Assembly (NCBI GenBank): GCA_029953675.1
Contig: JAMWBK010000009.1
Coordinates: 558,001-622,000, forward strand
DNA from: Rhodosorus marinus
Taxonomy: Eukaryota > Rhodophyta > Stylonematophyceae > Stylonematales > Stylonemataceae
DNA: 64,000 nt
Direction: 5' to 3'
A program made the translations under genes and the position numbers. The notes under the pieces are model-generated. The model ran no database searches, was not told the DNA's origin, and saw nothing but the letters and a program-made list of their open reading frames with translations. Below, piece after piece: positions 20,560 to 32,597 of the stretch. Numbering within the stretch: position 1 is the first letter of the stretch; every line of letters starts with the position of its first letter.

Positions 20560-23500
20560 TCGATTCCCCAACAAGACCAATAAGACGGCCGGCGCGACTA
20601 CGTCAGGATCGAGACGTTTCTGGCGTCATTGCGCGGCTATCTCGAGTTCCACACAGTCGCCAATGCCGACCGGCAGTCGGTCCGGTACGCGGGCCTCTTC
20701 CTTAAGAACCAGGCTCAAACCTGGTACCAGGGTCTCGTCCGAGGACTGGACGGCATACCGGAGACCCTCGAATCCCTGGACGTGTTCGAGGCAGCGTTAC
20801 AGACCCAGTTCCAGCCGCACGACCATATCGAGCGGGTCCGAACGAAACTCCGAAGCGCCCGCGAACGGGGCCCCAGCGTTGCACGGTTTGTCGACTACCT
20901 CGACGAACTATTTATTTGGCTGCGCGCAAACATCAGCGACTCGGAGAAGCTGGACCGCTTCAAAGCGGGCTTGACGGGTCAAGAGCGAGACTTCCACTTT
21001 TACAGTCGACCCCGTACCTACGATGAAGCCAAGGAGCTCAGCCTGGCTGGTGCGCAGGACTCTCCAACGGGGACCACGAAGTCGCCACCGGATCGACCCC
21101 GAAGAAAATCCCAAACAGCCTCGCCGCGACGACCTCATACACTGCGCATGGTGCGCCGCGGGGAGGGGCACATGCAGAAGGACTGCCCAGAGCGGTGGCT
21201 TACCTCCTGGCAGAGGTGGAGCGCTTGTCACAGATCCAGGAAAACTAAAGGACTCCGGACGAGGGATGCCGTCCATGAGTCAACCGACCCGCATCCCACC
21301 TACCATCGAACTGCGACGACGGGTAATCTGCTAACAGCGGAAGGATCAATCGCGGGCAGACCAGTGGAGTGTTTAATAGACACTGGGGCTATCACAGCGA
21401 TCCGCGAAGATGTGGTGGACGAGATCATTTTACCACGACACCCGGATCCACGGACATATGGGCTGGCCGTTGACGACACAACCGTCACAAACCCGAGCTC
21501 GACGACAACGACGCTCACTCTAAACGGCACAACGTTTGAAACCACGCTACGGGTTTTCAAGAATCTAAGCCACGATGTGTACATTGGCCTTGACTTCTTA
21601 ACGCACCATGGGTTGGCGTTAGAATGCGGCACGGAACCAGAATACTTAATCAAGCGCGAAGATATCAGCCGGGGTCTACATCGACTAGAAAAGGAAGCCG
21701 AAATGAAGGCAGAAGATCCAGGCTTACAAGGAATCACAGTCATGGAAGCTGAGGAGGAGATAGGGGACAAGCACACCGACGACGGGAATACGGGGTTCGG
21801 TGCTGTCCTCAGAAAGGAGTTCCCGGATGTGTTCAAGGAGAAGTTGCTGGTGCCGCCAAAGGAACGGGAGAAATACGCGCTCCACATCACCTTAGAAGAC
21901 GGGGCACGAGCTCCAGCACAAAGACCATACCCGATGTCCTTCGTCGATCGTGAAGAGCTGCAGAAGGAGTTAAAGGACCTGGAAGAGCAGGGCTTCGTAT
22001 CTCGCAGTAGAAGTCCCTGCGCCGCGCCTGTGCTGTACGTCGATAGGAAAGACGGAGGGCGCGACGCCTGTGCGTAGGCTACCGCCGGCTGAACAAAATC
22101 ACCGTAAGGGAAAGGACGACTCCGCTAAGATTCGAGGAGCTCATGGACGCGTTGAGTAACGCCCGGGTGTGCACAACGTTAGATCTCCGGTCCGTCTACT
22201 GGCAACTTCCTATTGAGCCATCATCACGGGAAAGACTGCGTTCACGACGTGCTTTGGACAGTACCAGTGGAATGTCATGCCGTTTGGGTTGAAGAATGCG
22301 CCCTCGGTGTTCATTCGCTACCTGACGGATGTATTTTAGGTAGCTAACCTTATCAACGAATGCGTGGTGTTGTACGTCGACGATACCCTGATTTACTCGG
22401 CGACTTAGGAGGACCACGAAAAAGATGTCCGACGGGTATTACGACGACTAGAGCAGCATCAACTAGTCGTCAAACATTCGAAGTGCCAGTTCGGAGTACG
22501 TCAAGTTTGCTACTTAGGTCAAATCTTGGCGGGAGGCACTCGTCGTCCCGATCCAAAGGTGGAGGCCATTCAGGGTTGGAAGGCCCCAACCACTGCCAAG
22601 GAAGCACGGGCATTCATGGGCTTCGCAAATTTTCTACGGCCGTTTGTTCCCCGCTTTGCGCAAGTAGCTGCACCACTTCACGCACTAACCAAGAAGGATC
22701 AGCAGTGGAAATGGCACCAGGAGGAGCAACACACCTTCGACGAACTAAAACGTGCATATCACCCACCATAACTCTGTATGTGGGCGACCCGACGCTCCCT
22801 TTCATTGTTCAAGTGGATGCAATTGACGCGGGTATCGGCGGGTTCTCTTTCAAACGCGGCAAGACCAGGAGGTGCCAGTGGCGTATATGTCGCGAGTATT
22901 CAACACAACGGAAAAGCGATACAGCACCTACGAGAAAGAATTGCATGCCATCGTACTGGCACTACGACAATGGTCAATATACCTCGATGGGCAACATTTC
23001 ATCGTACGTACGGACCATAACCCGCTGCGTTTCCTCCAAACGCAAACGACATTGACTCGACGGCAAGCAAGATATGTTAAATTGCTATTGCTGTATTCCT
23101 TCGAGATTGAATACATACGAGGGAAAATTAACCTAGCGGACGCGCTGAGCCGGGACTACTCGGGGCAACGCGATCCATACGCGTTACCCCGAGTACGGAT
23201 TGGCATGTGGATTACCTGGCAGACCCAGAGTTCACCACGCAATTCCAGAGGCCTGGCCAGTTTGAAGGCTTTCAACGAAAAAAAAGAAAAAAAAAGGCCT
23301 ACTCTTACTACATGCGAGGCTCTGTGTACCCGACAACCCCGTCAACGAAGTCATCGATACGCACCATACATCAGTACCAGCAGAACGTTTTGGGGCACAA
23401 GCTACGTGTCGCCTGATACGCCGACGTTACTACTCGCCGAACATGCGGAAGGACGTACTACAACGCGTACAACAATGCGAGGTATGCGCACGTGAACAAC

Positions 23501-24700
23501 CACTGCGGCGAAACCAGGGCGAGCTGCAACCCCTGGCCATACCGCAAAACCGCGCCATACCACAAAACCGCGCCATACCGCAAAACCGCGCGATCGACTA
23601 GACCATGGATTTTATGACCGGATTTCCCAATGTCGCGGGACATGATGCTCATCTGGTTGTGGTTGACCGACTCACGAAGTTCGCCGTATTCATTCCAACG
23701 ACGCAGACCGTGACCGCAGAAGAGGTGACAACGCTTACTGTGAAATCTATTGTAGAATTGTTCGGACTACCCCCGAGCTTCGTAACAGATCGTGACAAGG
23801 TCTTCACAGCGACCTTCGGGCGACACCCTCTACGATTGATGGGGGTTCAACAGCTGCTCTCTACCGCGTACCACCCCGCAACGGATGGACAGACGGAACG
23901 GGTGAATCAGACCCTACAAATGATGCTCAGATGCTGTTGTAACAGTCAAACATGGATGCAGCGTCTACCCCTTCTTCAGCTGGCCTACAACAACCAGACT
24001 TCGGCCATTACGGTATTCACCGTATTTTCTGTTAACCGGAGGGCATCCGCGTTTGAACTCGCCAGTCAAACGTCTCAACCCCAACCCCGACGATTAGCAA
24101 TCTTCCCGACTGCTTTCGTGAAAGGACAACAGCAAATTCTTGCAGACGCCCGCAAGTCCATAGCCCTGGCGCAGGAGTTATATACTGACCACGCGAATTC
24201 ACAGCGTCACACGAAGGTGTTCAACGTTGGTGGCAAGGTCTATTTGTCCGCGCGCAACCTGCCTTTGGAACCCCCTTATTCGGTGTCAACCTAGCTGGTT
24301 AGGCCCCTTTCCAATTATCGAAAAACATTTGGACGTCGAGTACACGCTACAGTTACCTGATGAAATCCGGTTACACCCGACATTTCATGTTTCCTTACTG
24401 AAGAGCGCACCGCCTTGGACAACTGAAACCCGACATATTCCCGTCCGAACCAATCTACATCCGACGCAACCTGTGTTATCGGTATTGAGCGTGCGTACTG
24501 ACGATGCAGGCACCCGCCAGTTTCTATGCTACCGCGAAAATGAATCGTGGACTGATGCTATTTGGCTCCCTGAATACGACCATCGGATACGCTGTCTCCA
24601 CAGCGCCTCCCGCACTACCTCAACTACCAAAAAATGCTCGATGCTCTTCCTTCAACTTCTTGAGTTTATGCCCAAACTCTGGCCAAGCTCTGCCCAAACT
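20560..24700 (+). pseudogene. gypsy gag-pol, broken
   Basis: Gag-like sequence begins about 20600 (LFLKNQAQTWYQGL, then FDYLDELF-like helices). The CCHC knuckle near 21140-21190 is split by a frameshift (HCAWC in one frame, GHMQKDC in another). The protease LIDTGA is near 21373. Reverse transcriptase runs about 21900-22770 with YVDD at 22373-22384 and in-frame stops around 22070, 22335 and 22410. RNase H is at about 22770-23150 (YEKELHAIVLALRQW, VRTDHNPL, ADALSRDY). Integrase is at about 23430-24290 with MDFMTGFP, FVTDRD and GQTERVNQ carrying the D, D and E residues. A chromodomain-like tail ends near 24600. No intact reading frame spans any two domains. Confidence 0.85.
23536..23589 (+). repeat. 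18-bp tandem repeat in the integrase region
   Basis: Three tandem copies of an 18-bp unit encode AIPQNR three times, between the integrase zinc-binding part and the catalytic core. One copy has a single G-to-A change. Confidence 0.85.
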
Positions 24701-24712
24701 CTGCAGGAGGAA

Positions 24713-24930
24713 TGTGAGAACCTCCCCTGACAGCAGTGTAATCCGTCTATGTTTTAGTGTCATGCACCTATTTTTAGGGTAAGACGTCAATGTTTTAGAA
24801 TCCACTAGTTTCTACTTTACTGTCAGGTATGTTTTAGTTTACAGCAACCAAGACTATATAAGGCCTAGCTTTGCTAGATCTTGAGACCTAGAATTGAGTA
24901 AAGGACAAGTTGGTTCGAAGAGTTCCAACA
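24713..24930 (+). repeat. gypsy 3' LTR
   Basis: 218 bp. Same ends and TATA box (about 24855) as the 5' LTR, but without the inverted 30-bp insertion. Confidence 0.85.
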
Positions 24931-25402
24931 GGGGGATGTGGACGGCGCCAGCCTGTCCCCTAAAAACTTTGAGGGAAACAGACCTCGAACGACACCCAGC
25001 GACGGACTATAATTACCTCGCTTGATGCCAATCTGGGCAAAAAACCCAGAGGTCACCGACGTGCAAGGGTGGGGACAGTGTGGACACTTTTCCGATAGCT
25101 TGAGTGCACTTGCTCCGTGTGCTCATGCATAGTCACCAATACCAATCGTATCTACGGAAATAGTTGGCTCAGGTATCATAGTCACGACTCTATCCGAGTA
25201 ATGCACGAGCTAAATACCTCTGCATTCCTATCAGGGTCCAGTCCGGGCCTCCTTTCTGACCATGGTGAAGCTGAAAGGTATATCTGGGCAGTGGGCACCG
25301 CAGGCTTACGGCTCTGCTGCGGGTTTTACTGTGAAACTAGCAACCCCGTATGGGTGTCCCAGCACTGCTGCTGTGGGTTAACGTTTAAAATTTTACCATA
25401 GT
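24931..25402. other. Spacer between gypsy element and Deg-like gene
   Basis: A 472-bp gap lying on the 3' side of the Deg-like gene. No gene or repeat is recognised. Confidence 0.5.
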
Positions 25403-26404
25403 TCATAGTTTAGATAGAGGAATGATGCTGTTGGCTGTGCATGCGCTCATTCTCACGGGAATTACTTGAGCAGGTGATGGCGTTGTAACCTGATGCTTGT
25501 GGGCACCGTTTCGCTGAGTCTGACCGGCCTTCCGCCGCTTCCCAAGAGCCAGTTTAAGGAAACCTTTGACGACGTGTACGGAAACTGCAGAGGCGGGGCC
25601 ATGGAAACCCGGCCGGTTGCTCGGAATAATACCGAGAAGTTCGCCTTTCAAGTTGAGGAGGATTCCCCCCACGCTTCCGCTTTCATCGACAATACTCGTT
25701 TCCAGCATGTCTCTGTTGTGGCGCAATGATCGGAGGGTTGAACGACCACGGCCAACGGATTGCAAAATCCCGCTGCGGAAGGTTTTTTGCCTTTCGAGAT
25801 GGTTTCCAATACAGAAGACCGGCTGCCCCTCACGAATCTCGGAGCTTCGCGCTTTTGGTAAAGGGCGTGCTTTAGCAAAGGAGCTGCTCATTTCAATACA
25901 AAGGAGACTTCTGTGAGCGAACTAGACTTTCCGGCTTGCCCTGTCCAAACGTTGCAAGTCCTCACCTGTGCGAGAATAGCGATTCAGGATTGACAGGCCT
26001 TAACACCGCAAGATCGCAAGACTCATCGGCAGCAATGGGATAATACTCGATTCCATTTGCCCTTGGCGTACTGCTGTCATTCAGGAAGACTGAAAACTCG
26101 CTCGCGTTGACAAGCGTCCTGTAGTTAGCCAGAACAGTGCCCTCCGAGTCCCACAGAAAACCAGTTGCACACGGCCGAGGTTCACTATTCTTCTTTCGCC
26201 TCGCAATACCAACTATTGATCTCGACGCAGAGAGGAACACCCTAGCCGCGTCAATCTCCGCTGTGGAAATCGCCGCTAGCTGGAATTATCGAACAAGAAC
26301 CAACACAGAAAACAAAACCTCATCAGCTCAGAGTCATTCAACCAAATCTTCAGTCGAAAAACAAAAATCATAGTTGACACACTCACCGAGTCTTCCCTTG
26401 CCAT
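25403..26404 (-). CDS. Deg/HtrA-like protein lacking catalytic His and Ser
   Basis: Three exons on the minus strand, 26404-26387 (six codons), 26279-25966 and 25910-25403, with introns of 107 and 55 bp, give 279 residues in phase. The body aligns by eye with the trypsin-like domain of Deg/HtrA proteases: SIVGI, ATGFLWDSEGTVLANYRTL (usually GSGF...GhIvTNyHV), CDLAVLRPV, EGQPVFCIGNHL, RSGILQSVGR, then ESGSVGGILLNLKGELLGII in place of NPGNSGGPL...G.viGi. By this alignment the catalytic His is Arg60 and the catalytic Ser is Val191, while Asp95 remains. It should not cleave peptides. No PDZ domain or clear targeting peptide is visible. Either a pseudoprotease with a binding role or an unrelated reuse of the fold. 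Confidence 0.7.
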
Positions 26405-28475
26405 ATCACCTCTTGAGCTCTAAAAGCAAATACACCTCACACGCTACCCACAGCCGCCTGCAAAGGCAAAAAAAAACCAAAAAAATTCCTTAACCCCAGA
26501 CAGGGGCTCATGATATCCTAGTCCAACCTTTCTCTAACCACTCTAGCTACCTCCCACTATAACCAAACCCTCCCCCTCTCTCTCTTTACTTATGCGAACC
26601 AACCGCCATATCCCCCCCCCCCCAAAAAAAAACTCTCAAAACGCCACCATTTTCCATTTGCATCACCCAAAAAAATCTCTCAAAAAACCTCTAAAAATCA
26701 CGATATTCCTAGCACATATCCGCCTCCCTCAATATATCTCCAATTGCCTCCAACTGGCAAAATGATTGCCTTACTCATGCAGATGTCTCTTATCTAATCA
26801 TTCACTAAAAATATACAAATTTATTAAAGTTACTATACATATATAACTGAAATTGATGTGTTTAAGTGTCATGTTGAGATCGTGAAATGTCGTCTTCGGG
26901 ATGTGATCTTCATAAATTATTTGGAAATTCTAGTTTCGTTTTTGGACTGGTGTGCGAGGTGAGCGATTGACATGTCGTGTTTGGGCACGTTCGGAAGCTG
27001 CTACGGTTAACGTATAGGGGGTTAGCCGTGCAGGATTGCGTGTTAAGCATACCCCAAGCGTGTAAATTAATGTTCCGCGTTGAAATCTAAGAGGGTTCGA
27101 CACGTCCGGACCAACAGGATCGAGCTAAAGACCAGATTCTGGCTACGGTTACAGTGGAGTGTTTAAGAACTCAAATGTGCCTTAGAGATGCCTTGATCAT
27201 GTGCACGTGTGTCTCAACCTGAAATACAAGGAGATCGATTCGTCATCAGCTAGCAATAAATCGAGAATCGGGCTCTTCTCACTATGGATCTATTTGCCAC
27301 CTGACGTTTATGCATAGGTAGAGTTGGGCGGCCTCTACTTTGGCTGAAGACGGTCTTTTCCAAGTGCACCTAATCTTTCCTCGCATTCAAAAACTTAGCA
27401 GTAGATATTTTTGCATCAAAATATCTCGGGACAGGGCAATACCCATGAAAAAAACGCCTCTGATGGTGCAGGAGTTGAAACGCGGGTGACACAGATACTC
27501 TCAAAGTTGAGGTAAGTAACACCACTTTGAAGCATTGGGGTACAATCATGGAGAAACTCATGAGTTGAATAAGAACCGCTGCAGTTGCCTTAGACTACTC
27601 CCGTCCAAAGATCCAGCAGCATCGATCAAGCCGTGGCCATCTTGAAGAAGGAGAATCAATACGCTCGGCCTATTCAATTCACGAGAGAAGAAACGATAGG
27701 AGCCTGAACCCTTATGAAAGTTTGCCAACAAATAGATCCAAGCAACAAAATGCTTAAGAATTCAGTCTAGCGGACGGCTCCAGTTCGCGCTTTGGTCAGC
27801 CGAGAACAACGCGCACACAACGAGCGTGACAAGATGTATTGGATGGTTGCGGGCGCCACAATTGCCTACGCCGCAAGAGCAAACGTCCATGGACTGGATC
27901 CGTAACAACACACGGTTTGCTCGGTCAACCTTCCGAGTTCCACCAACCACACTTACCAGACCCATAAACCGCAGTTTCATCGTTTCTTTTCGCTGTCGCA
28001 GGGGGCTAGAAGGGACAACAACTCCAAGTAGGGTCCATGTTGGCTTGCCTCCGAAGGTGACTCGTTTCTGAACTGAATCAGTTCGTGCTCATGGTTGCCC
28101 TTGTCCCTGTCCCCGGACAGACTTGACAGTCCTTGTGCTCACCCCGCCTAGTTGTCCCATTCTTTTCGCGGCTGCACTGATATGTCGGGTAAAGGGTAGG
28201 TCGCCAGTGTTCTCAGTTGAGAGCGCATGGTGCTCAAGAGCACGCGTTGCTCCTTGACACTCTCAAGCTAGCGTTTAAAGAAGCAACCCCTCTCAGCAAG
28301 TGGTCTGCTGGTCAACGGGTTGTCGCGTAGAGCTTTCGCCAATTGCCCTCATTTTTTGGCGGGAAAGTGGTGGGACACTATTAAAGGTTCAGTTTGAAGT
28401 TGCGAATCGGGAAGTGGGAGTATTCGGGCTGCACGCGAATGAGAACTGTTTGGAGATATTAAGGATTGAGGACAG
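26405..28475. other. Intergenic, no gene confirmed
   Basis: Begins with the 5' flank of the Deg-like gene, which is C-rich on the plus strand (a run of about 12 C near 26612). AT-rich DNA follows near 26800. Short ATG frames exist on both strands near 27830-28070 but show no family resemblance. Confidence 0.45.
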
Positions 28476-29239
28476 ATGGAAGCGGAGCTGAGACTGCCTG
28501 CGGCAGTAATCAGGCGTGTGATCAATGAACGGCTTGAGAAGCATGGCTTAAATCCGAAGGTCCAAAGTGCCGGGCAGAAGGCTGTTATGTTGGCGGCGAC
28601 CGTATTCCTGAATTACATATCCGGCATGTAAGAGGAGCTTGGACAGATTAACTATCTTTTGTTGCCTATATGGGATCGTCTCATGCATTTTTTGCGTTGT
28701 CGACGTGTTCGTTTGAACAAAGGGCCAACGAGGTTGCTAAAGACCATAAGAGGGTTGTGGTCAATACGACAGATGTGGTGACAGCATTGAAAGAAACCGA
28801 TTTCGATGATATCGCGGAGCTTCTCGAGGCTGACGGTGAGTCCGCTCTACGAGCTGGGTGTGAGTATTGTATCCGACTGACCCTTGCGTTTCGCTCTTTC
28901 CTAGTGATCCCTCAGTTGGCCGTAGCCGCAAAGCAAAAGAAAGGAAAAGGGGGTGCGACTGAGTCCTCGAGAGAAGATGAAGAGGAACAGGAAACGGAAG
29001 AAACGGAGGCGATGGATGTCGTTGGCGAAACAGAAATCTGCGAGCCAAGGTCGAGAGGAAATGCCGACGAACAGCAGGATCGAACTGCAATGGTACTTGA
29101 TGGGAAGGAGGCTTTTGAAGAATCATCCGCAATGCACTCCGTCGTCGCTCCAGATCCGCTTCCAACCAACCCCAAGACAAAGCCTACCTCAAATCATGCG
29201 CCAGGTGAATTCGACGAAATTGTACCAGTGTTTGATTAA
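28476..29239 (+). CDS. DNA polymerase epsilon subunit 3 / Dpb4-like histone-fold protein
   Basis: Three exons, 28476-28627, 28723-28835 and 28905-29239, with introns of 95 and 69 bp, encode 199 residues. The histone fold spans about residues 5-90: LPAAVIRRVINERLEK (helix 1), AGQKAVMLAATVFLNYISGMANEVA (helix 2) and VVNTTDVVTALKETDFDDI (helix 3). The pattern LP.aVI.RI, A..VF..Y and .AL.e.dF matches POLE3/Dpb4, which pairs with Dpb3/POLE4 in polymerase epsilon and in chromatin remodellers. NF-YB and Dr1 are related alternatives but fit less well. The tail after residue ~95 is Lys-Gly then long and acidic (DEEEQETEETEAMD), common in Dpb4 proteins. Confidence 0.8.
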
Positions 29240-30629
29240 CCAGTTGATTGACGCCATGCTGTGAATAGCCATTAGAAACCAAGCCGTTCAGCTTAAAAAA
29301 AACCTGAATTCGTCTCAGAATTTGCTTTCGCGTTTGCTCACGAGGCAGAAACGAGTTGTACTCGGACTCCACTTACATCCGGACTGGCAAAGGGTTCGGA
29401 CACAATGTTTGGGAAGTCCCACCCAGTGCTTTCTCTTCGACTGCTCCCGCTAGCTTCTCAAGTAGCGTCAGTTGCGTTCGGATTGGATTGGAAGCAGGGG
29501 AAACCGGGGCGAGCGGGCAGCGTGCGAGGCAGACTGATGGGAGTACTATCGTTTCAGCAGAGACGAAAGCATTAAAAAGCAAAAGCTCCGGGGGTTCTGA
29601 GATCAAGACAAGTGCATTCATCAGAGACTAGCTACTCTGACAGCACCAAACTACCGAGGACGCATGTTACGCTCTTCAAACAACAATGCAGCGTTCGTTC
29701 GCCCTAGTACGAAGCTCAGAGCCTCGTACAGACAAGAAAGTGCAGCCGAGCGCTCACGGAAGCAGTCGCTGAGCCAAGTACCTCCCAAACCATCAAGAAA
29801 CCCGAACGGGCTCAATCACAAGCGGGACTAGACGAGGCGTGGCGGTAGATCCTGGGAGCCACCTCACTGACCTGACCAGAAGTCCGCAATCAGTAACTAC
29901 CAGCACCCCGTCCAAATTGCTTGAAAATCTATAGTTCAGATAAAGTGGTCATGTTTTCGACTGCTAAAACAACCCCTTAGTACACATGATATTCAATAAA
30001 CGAAACAAATTATGCGCTTCTTCAATTGAATAGTTCGGAAAACAATCTGTCCGATAAGCACCTATAAAGAGACAAGTGTTTTCAAATATTTTAAACCTAT
30101 TTAGATTACATTTCTTCGTTTATTCCACATTATATGTACACGTTTTTATCGGACATTTTATGACATCACAACTAAACGTTCCAGCCAATCAACGAGATTC
30201 AAATATTGACTGATATATTGTTTTTTTCTTCTTCAGATTAAATCTCGTTTGAGCGGGGAATTTGCCTTCTATTCCCTTTGGCTTAAATATTTTGCGATAT
30301 TCACAACAAACACGATATCTTCGCATCTTACATATCAGTCATTATCAATTTTTATTTTAAAAGCATTTTATATTTTATCAGTCGTTTTAGAAGGTACTGT
30401 GGAGTTTTTGTATTTTTCTAGATGGAATAGTTTTTCTCAGTTGGTTGCGTTTTTAGCACATACTGTTTGCGGTTTGGGGGGAGGAGAAGACGGCGAAGCA
30501 GTTCCAACCTTTTTAAGGATCGTGACAGGAGCGCTGAGCTACCAACGGGTTGACTAAAGAGGAATCTACATTTGAGAGCTCTTGTGCTTTTTTGGAATTT
30601 GTTTTTGGTTTTGTTTTTGCTTCGGTGAA
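29240..30629. other. Intergenic, no gene seen
   Basis: Largely AT-rich after 29930. From about 30470 the plus strand has a G-rich patch (GGGGGGAGGAG) ahead of the C2 gene. No coding region recognised. Confidence 0.5.
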
Positions 30630-31001
30630 ATGGCGGGGAGTGCCGTCGAGGTTTGGGTGAAGAGTGCTACTGGATTGATAGGGCCGGACCTCTTGGATGT
30701 ACCTGATCCATATTGTAGGGTTTACTTGGATGACAATCAGATAATGAAGACCAAGCATAAGAAGAACGACAAGTCACCTGTGTGGGATGAGAAGACTGGG
30801 GTAACCTTGACTGGTGCGCACCATAGAGTCAGGTTTGAGGTCATGGATAAGGACACGCTATCGAGAGATGATTTTGTCGGAGAGGCTGTGTTGGAGATGG
30901 CAGAACTTGTGAATTCGGGGACCGTGGAGAGATCCTTACCTCTGATTAGGAAGGAAAAACAGGTTGGCATAATATTCATCTCCGTCAAGTACCTAAAGTA
31001 A
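30630..31001 (+). CDS. Small single C2-domain protein
   Basis: A single exon of 123 codons from the ATG at 30630. The whole protein is one C2 domain: VEVWVKSATGLIG at the start, DVPDPYCRVYL with two likely calcium-binding Asp residues, KNDKSPVWDEK before the central strand, RFEVMDKDTLSRDDFVGEA with three more acidic ligands, and a final GIIFISVKYL strand. All five usual calcium ligands appear to be present, so calcium-dependent lipid binding is likely. Small stand-alone C2 proteins occur in plants and other eukaryotes. No targeting signal or membrane segment is seen. Confidence 0.85.
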   Translation: MAGSAVEVWVKSATGLIGPDLLDVPDPYCRVYLDDNQIMKTKHKKNDKSPVWDEKTGVTLTGAHHRVRFEVMDKDTLSRDDFVGEAVLEMAELVNSGTVERSLPLIRKEKQVGIIFISVKYLK

Positions 31002-31335
31002 CGAGATTGGAGCACGGCAAGAATCCCGGACCTTTGTCAACCTGACGTGGGTCGTTGAAACACCACTAGTGGGTTTACGAAGACTTTTTCCCGTCAATGG
31101 GTAGAATTCAATTACCCTTCCATGTGAACCTCTCGAATCTTCTGGTATTAATCCGATCATTTCCAGAACCGGAGCTTCTGGAGGGTCCAGGATCAAAGCG
31201 ACATTAAAACAACTCGGCGGTATTTACATGAATAATCTTGCTCCACGATAGCCGGAACTCAAAAAGTTCTGCTTAAATTCAATCCAATACTAAAGGGATT
31301 GCCAACCAGCAAGGGAACATCCAAGGATCCGCAAA
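31002..31335. other. Convergent 3' spacer
   Basis: A 334-bp gap between the 3' ends of the C2 gene and the TLC-domain gene. Nothing else recognised. Confidence 0.6.
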
Positions 31336-32597
31336 TCATTTTGCCTTTTCCTCTGTTGACTTCTTCCCCGGTGCCCTGAGGAGTTTGATGATGCCTTTCA
31401 CAATGAGCGCAAACCAGTAGACGTTCAGCGCGTAGAGTACAACGTAGAAAACTGAAGCAAACGACCCAAGGAAGAAAGCCTCTGCCTGCGAAGGAATGCC
31501 ATCCACGAGGCCCTTCTGAGCGTAAATATAGGACTGTAAGATAAATGATTCAGTGTTAGCGGTGCTAGTCTCAACAGATAGCCAAACCTCCCATTCTTGT
31601 CGAAGATTACCAGGAAAACGGGCATAAACACAATCCTTCCCAAGAAGAACACTATGGTCATCAAGATTCCGCATACTTTGTACACGGGCTCATGCTTGTG
31701 CTGGAGGCAGTTCAGGTAGAATACGATTTGGTTAGGACTTCTTGGTTGAACTCGAAATCGTACGTTTCATCATATGCCAATCTACCTTGAAATACAAGAA
31801 CCATCTCCAGTTCACGAGCGGAGTTGAAATTTCCGTGAGAAAGCTCCCTCCGGCCCAAATCATTGGCATGGCGTATCCCATATTCTGGAGCGCGGGAGAG
31901 CCCAATTGAAGCGGCATTTGTCAGCAAAGAAAAGCTCAAACGGGGCTTCGATAGTTCAATACTTCCTTACTAATGCAGTGCTTGTTACAATTGTACAGAC
32001 TAGATGGTGAAACAGCGTACTTGGCCCCGCCGTGATCGATCTGATGTGGAGCAGAACCAAGATAACATCATAGAGAAAGTAGCCCATCGCGAGAACAAGG
32101 CCACCGCGACTTTCATACAAAAGCACCGAGTATAATTCAGTACGTCCGTCCGGAAATTTTAGCAAGCGCGGTTCGATCTGGGCTTCAAAAAAAAAACCTT
32201 ACCACAACCAAAGGCGCTCGTACTCCCCTCCAGCATAAGCGGAAGTCTCAGGAAAAATCGCCAAGAACATTGCAGCAAACACAACTACAGCGTGAGCAGT
32301 GGATACACATCTGCGTGGCAAGAACCCCAAAAAGAACAGAAGGAAATAACTCAGTCAGAAGCAGGACCCAGCTAAACCAGCTCCCCAACCATGACACCCC
32401 GCGACGCACCTAGACAGCCACTCAACCCTCTGCGCAGAGTTCAGATGCTTCCCATACGTTGACGACGCAAGCAACGATCCGAAATGAAACGGAACCAACA
32501 AAGATGCCCATCCCACAGCAGCTATCCCGTACGCCTGGTAGCTCGGCCGCAGCTCCGAAAGATATCGCAGCGCATCCCCCACTCTGCCCAACGCCAT
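31336..32597 (-). CDS. TLC-domain multi-pass membrane protein (TLCD4/TMEM56-like)
   Basis: Six exons on the minus strand join in phase to 273 residues: 32597-32410, 32310-32203, 32109-31971, 31884-31786, 31700-31611 and 31533-31336, with introns of 75-100 bp. The sequence has about six to seven hydrophobic segments. TLC (TRAM-LAG1-CLN8) landmarks are VSTAHAVVVF, GYFLYDVILVLL, STLFHHLVC, then LTEISTPLVNWRWFL and LGRIVFMPVFL, ending YWFALIVKGIIKLL with a Lys-rich tail. This order matches TLCD4-type proteins of the ER or plasma membrane, whose biochemistry is poorly known; ceramide synthases share the domain but have a Lag1 motif not seen here. The acceptor of exon 3 is chosen for phase and could be shifted. 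Confidence 0.8.

Larger units (their letters stand above)
20181..24930 (+). mobile_element. Decayed Ty3/gypsy LTR retrotransposon
   Basis: A 4.75-kb plus-strand element with LTRs at 20181-20429 and 24713-24930, each starting TGTGAGAACC and ending AACA. A purine tract (GCAGGAGGAA) directly precedes the 3' LTR. Between them are Gag, protease, reverse transcriptase, RNase H, integrase and a C-terminal chromodomain-like tail, in the order protease-RT-RNase H-integrase that defines Ty3/gypsy. Multiple frameshifts and stops make it inactive. The flanks are GGGGT on the left and GGGGG on the right, a plausible worn 5-bp target duplication. LTR divergence indicates an old insertion. Confidence 0.9.

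Noticed and set aside
27762-28071. Small ATG frames on both strands, including MYWMVAGATIAYAARA
   Set aside because: Slightly hydrophobic and with possible splice sites, but no family match and both strands look equally coding.
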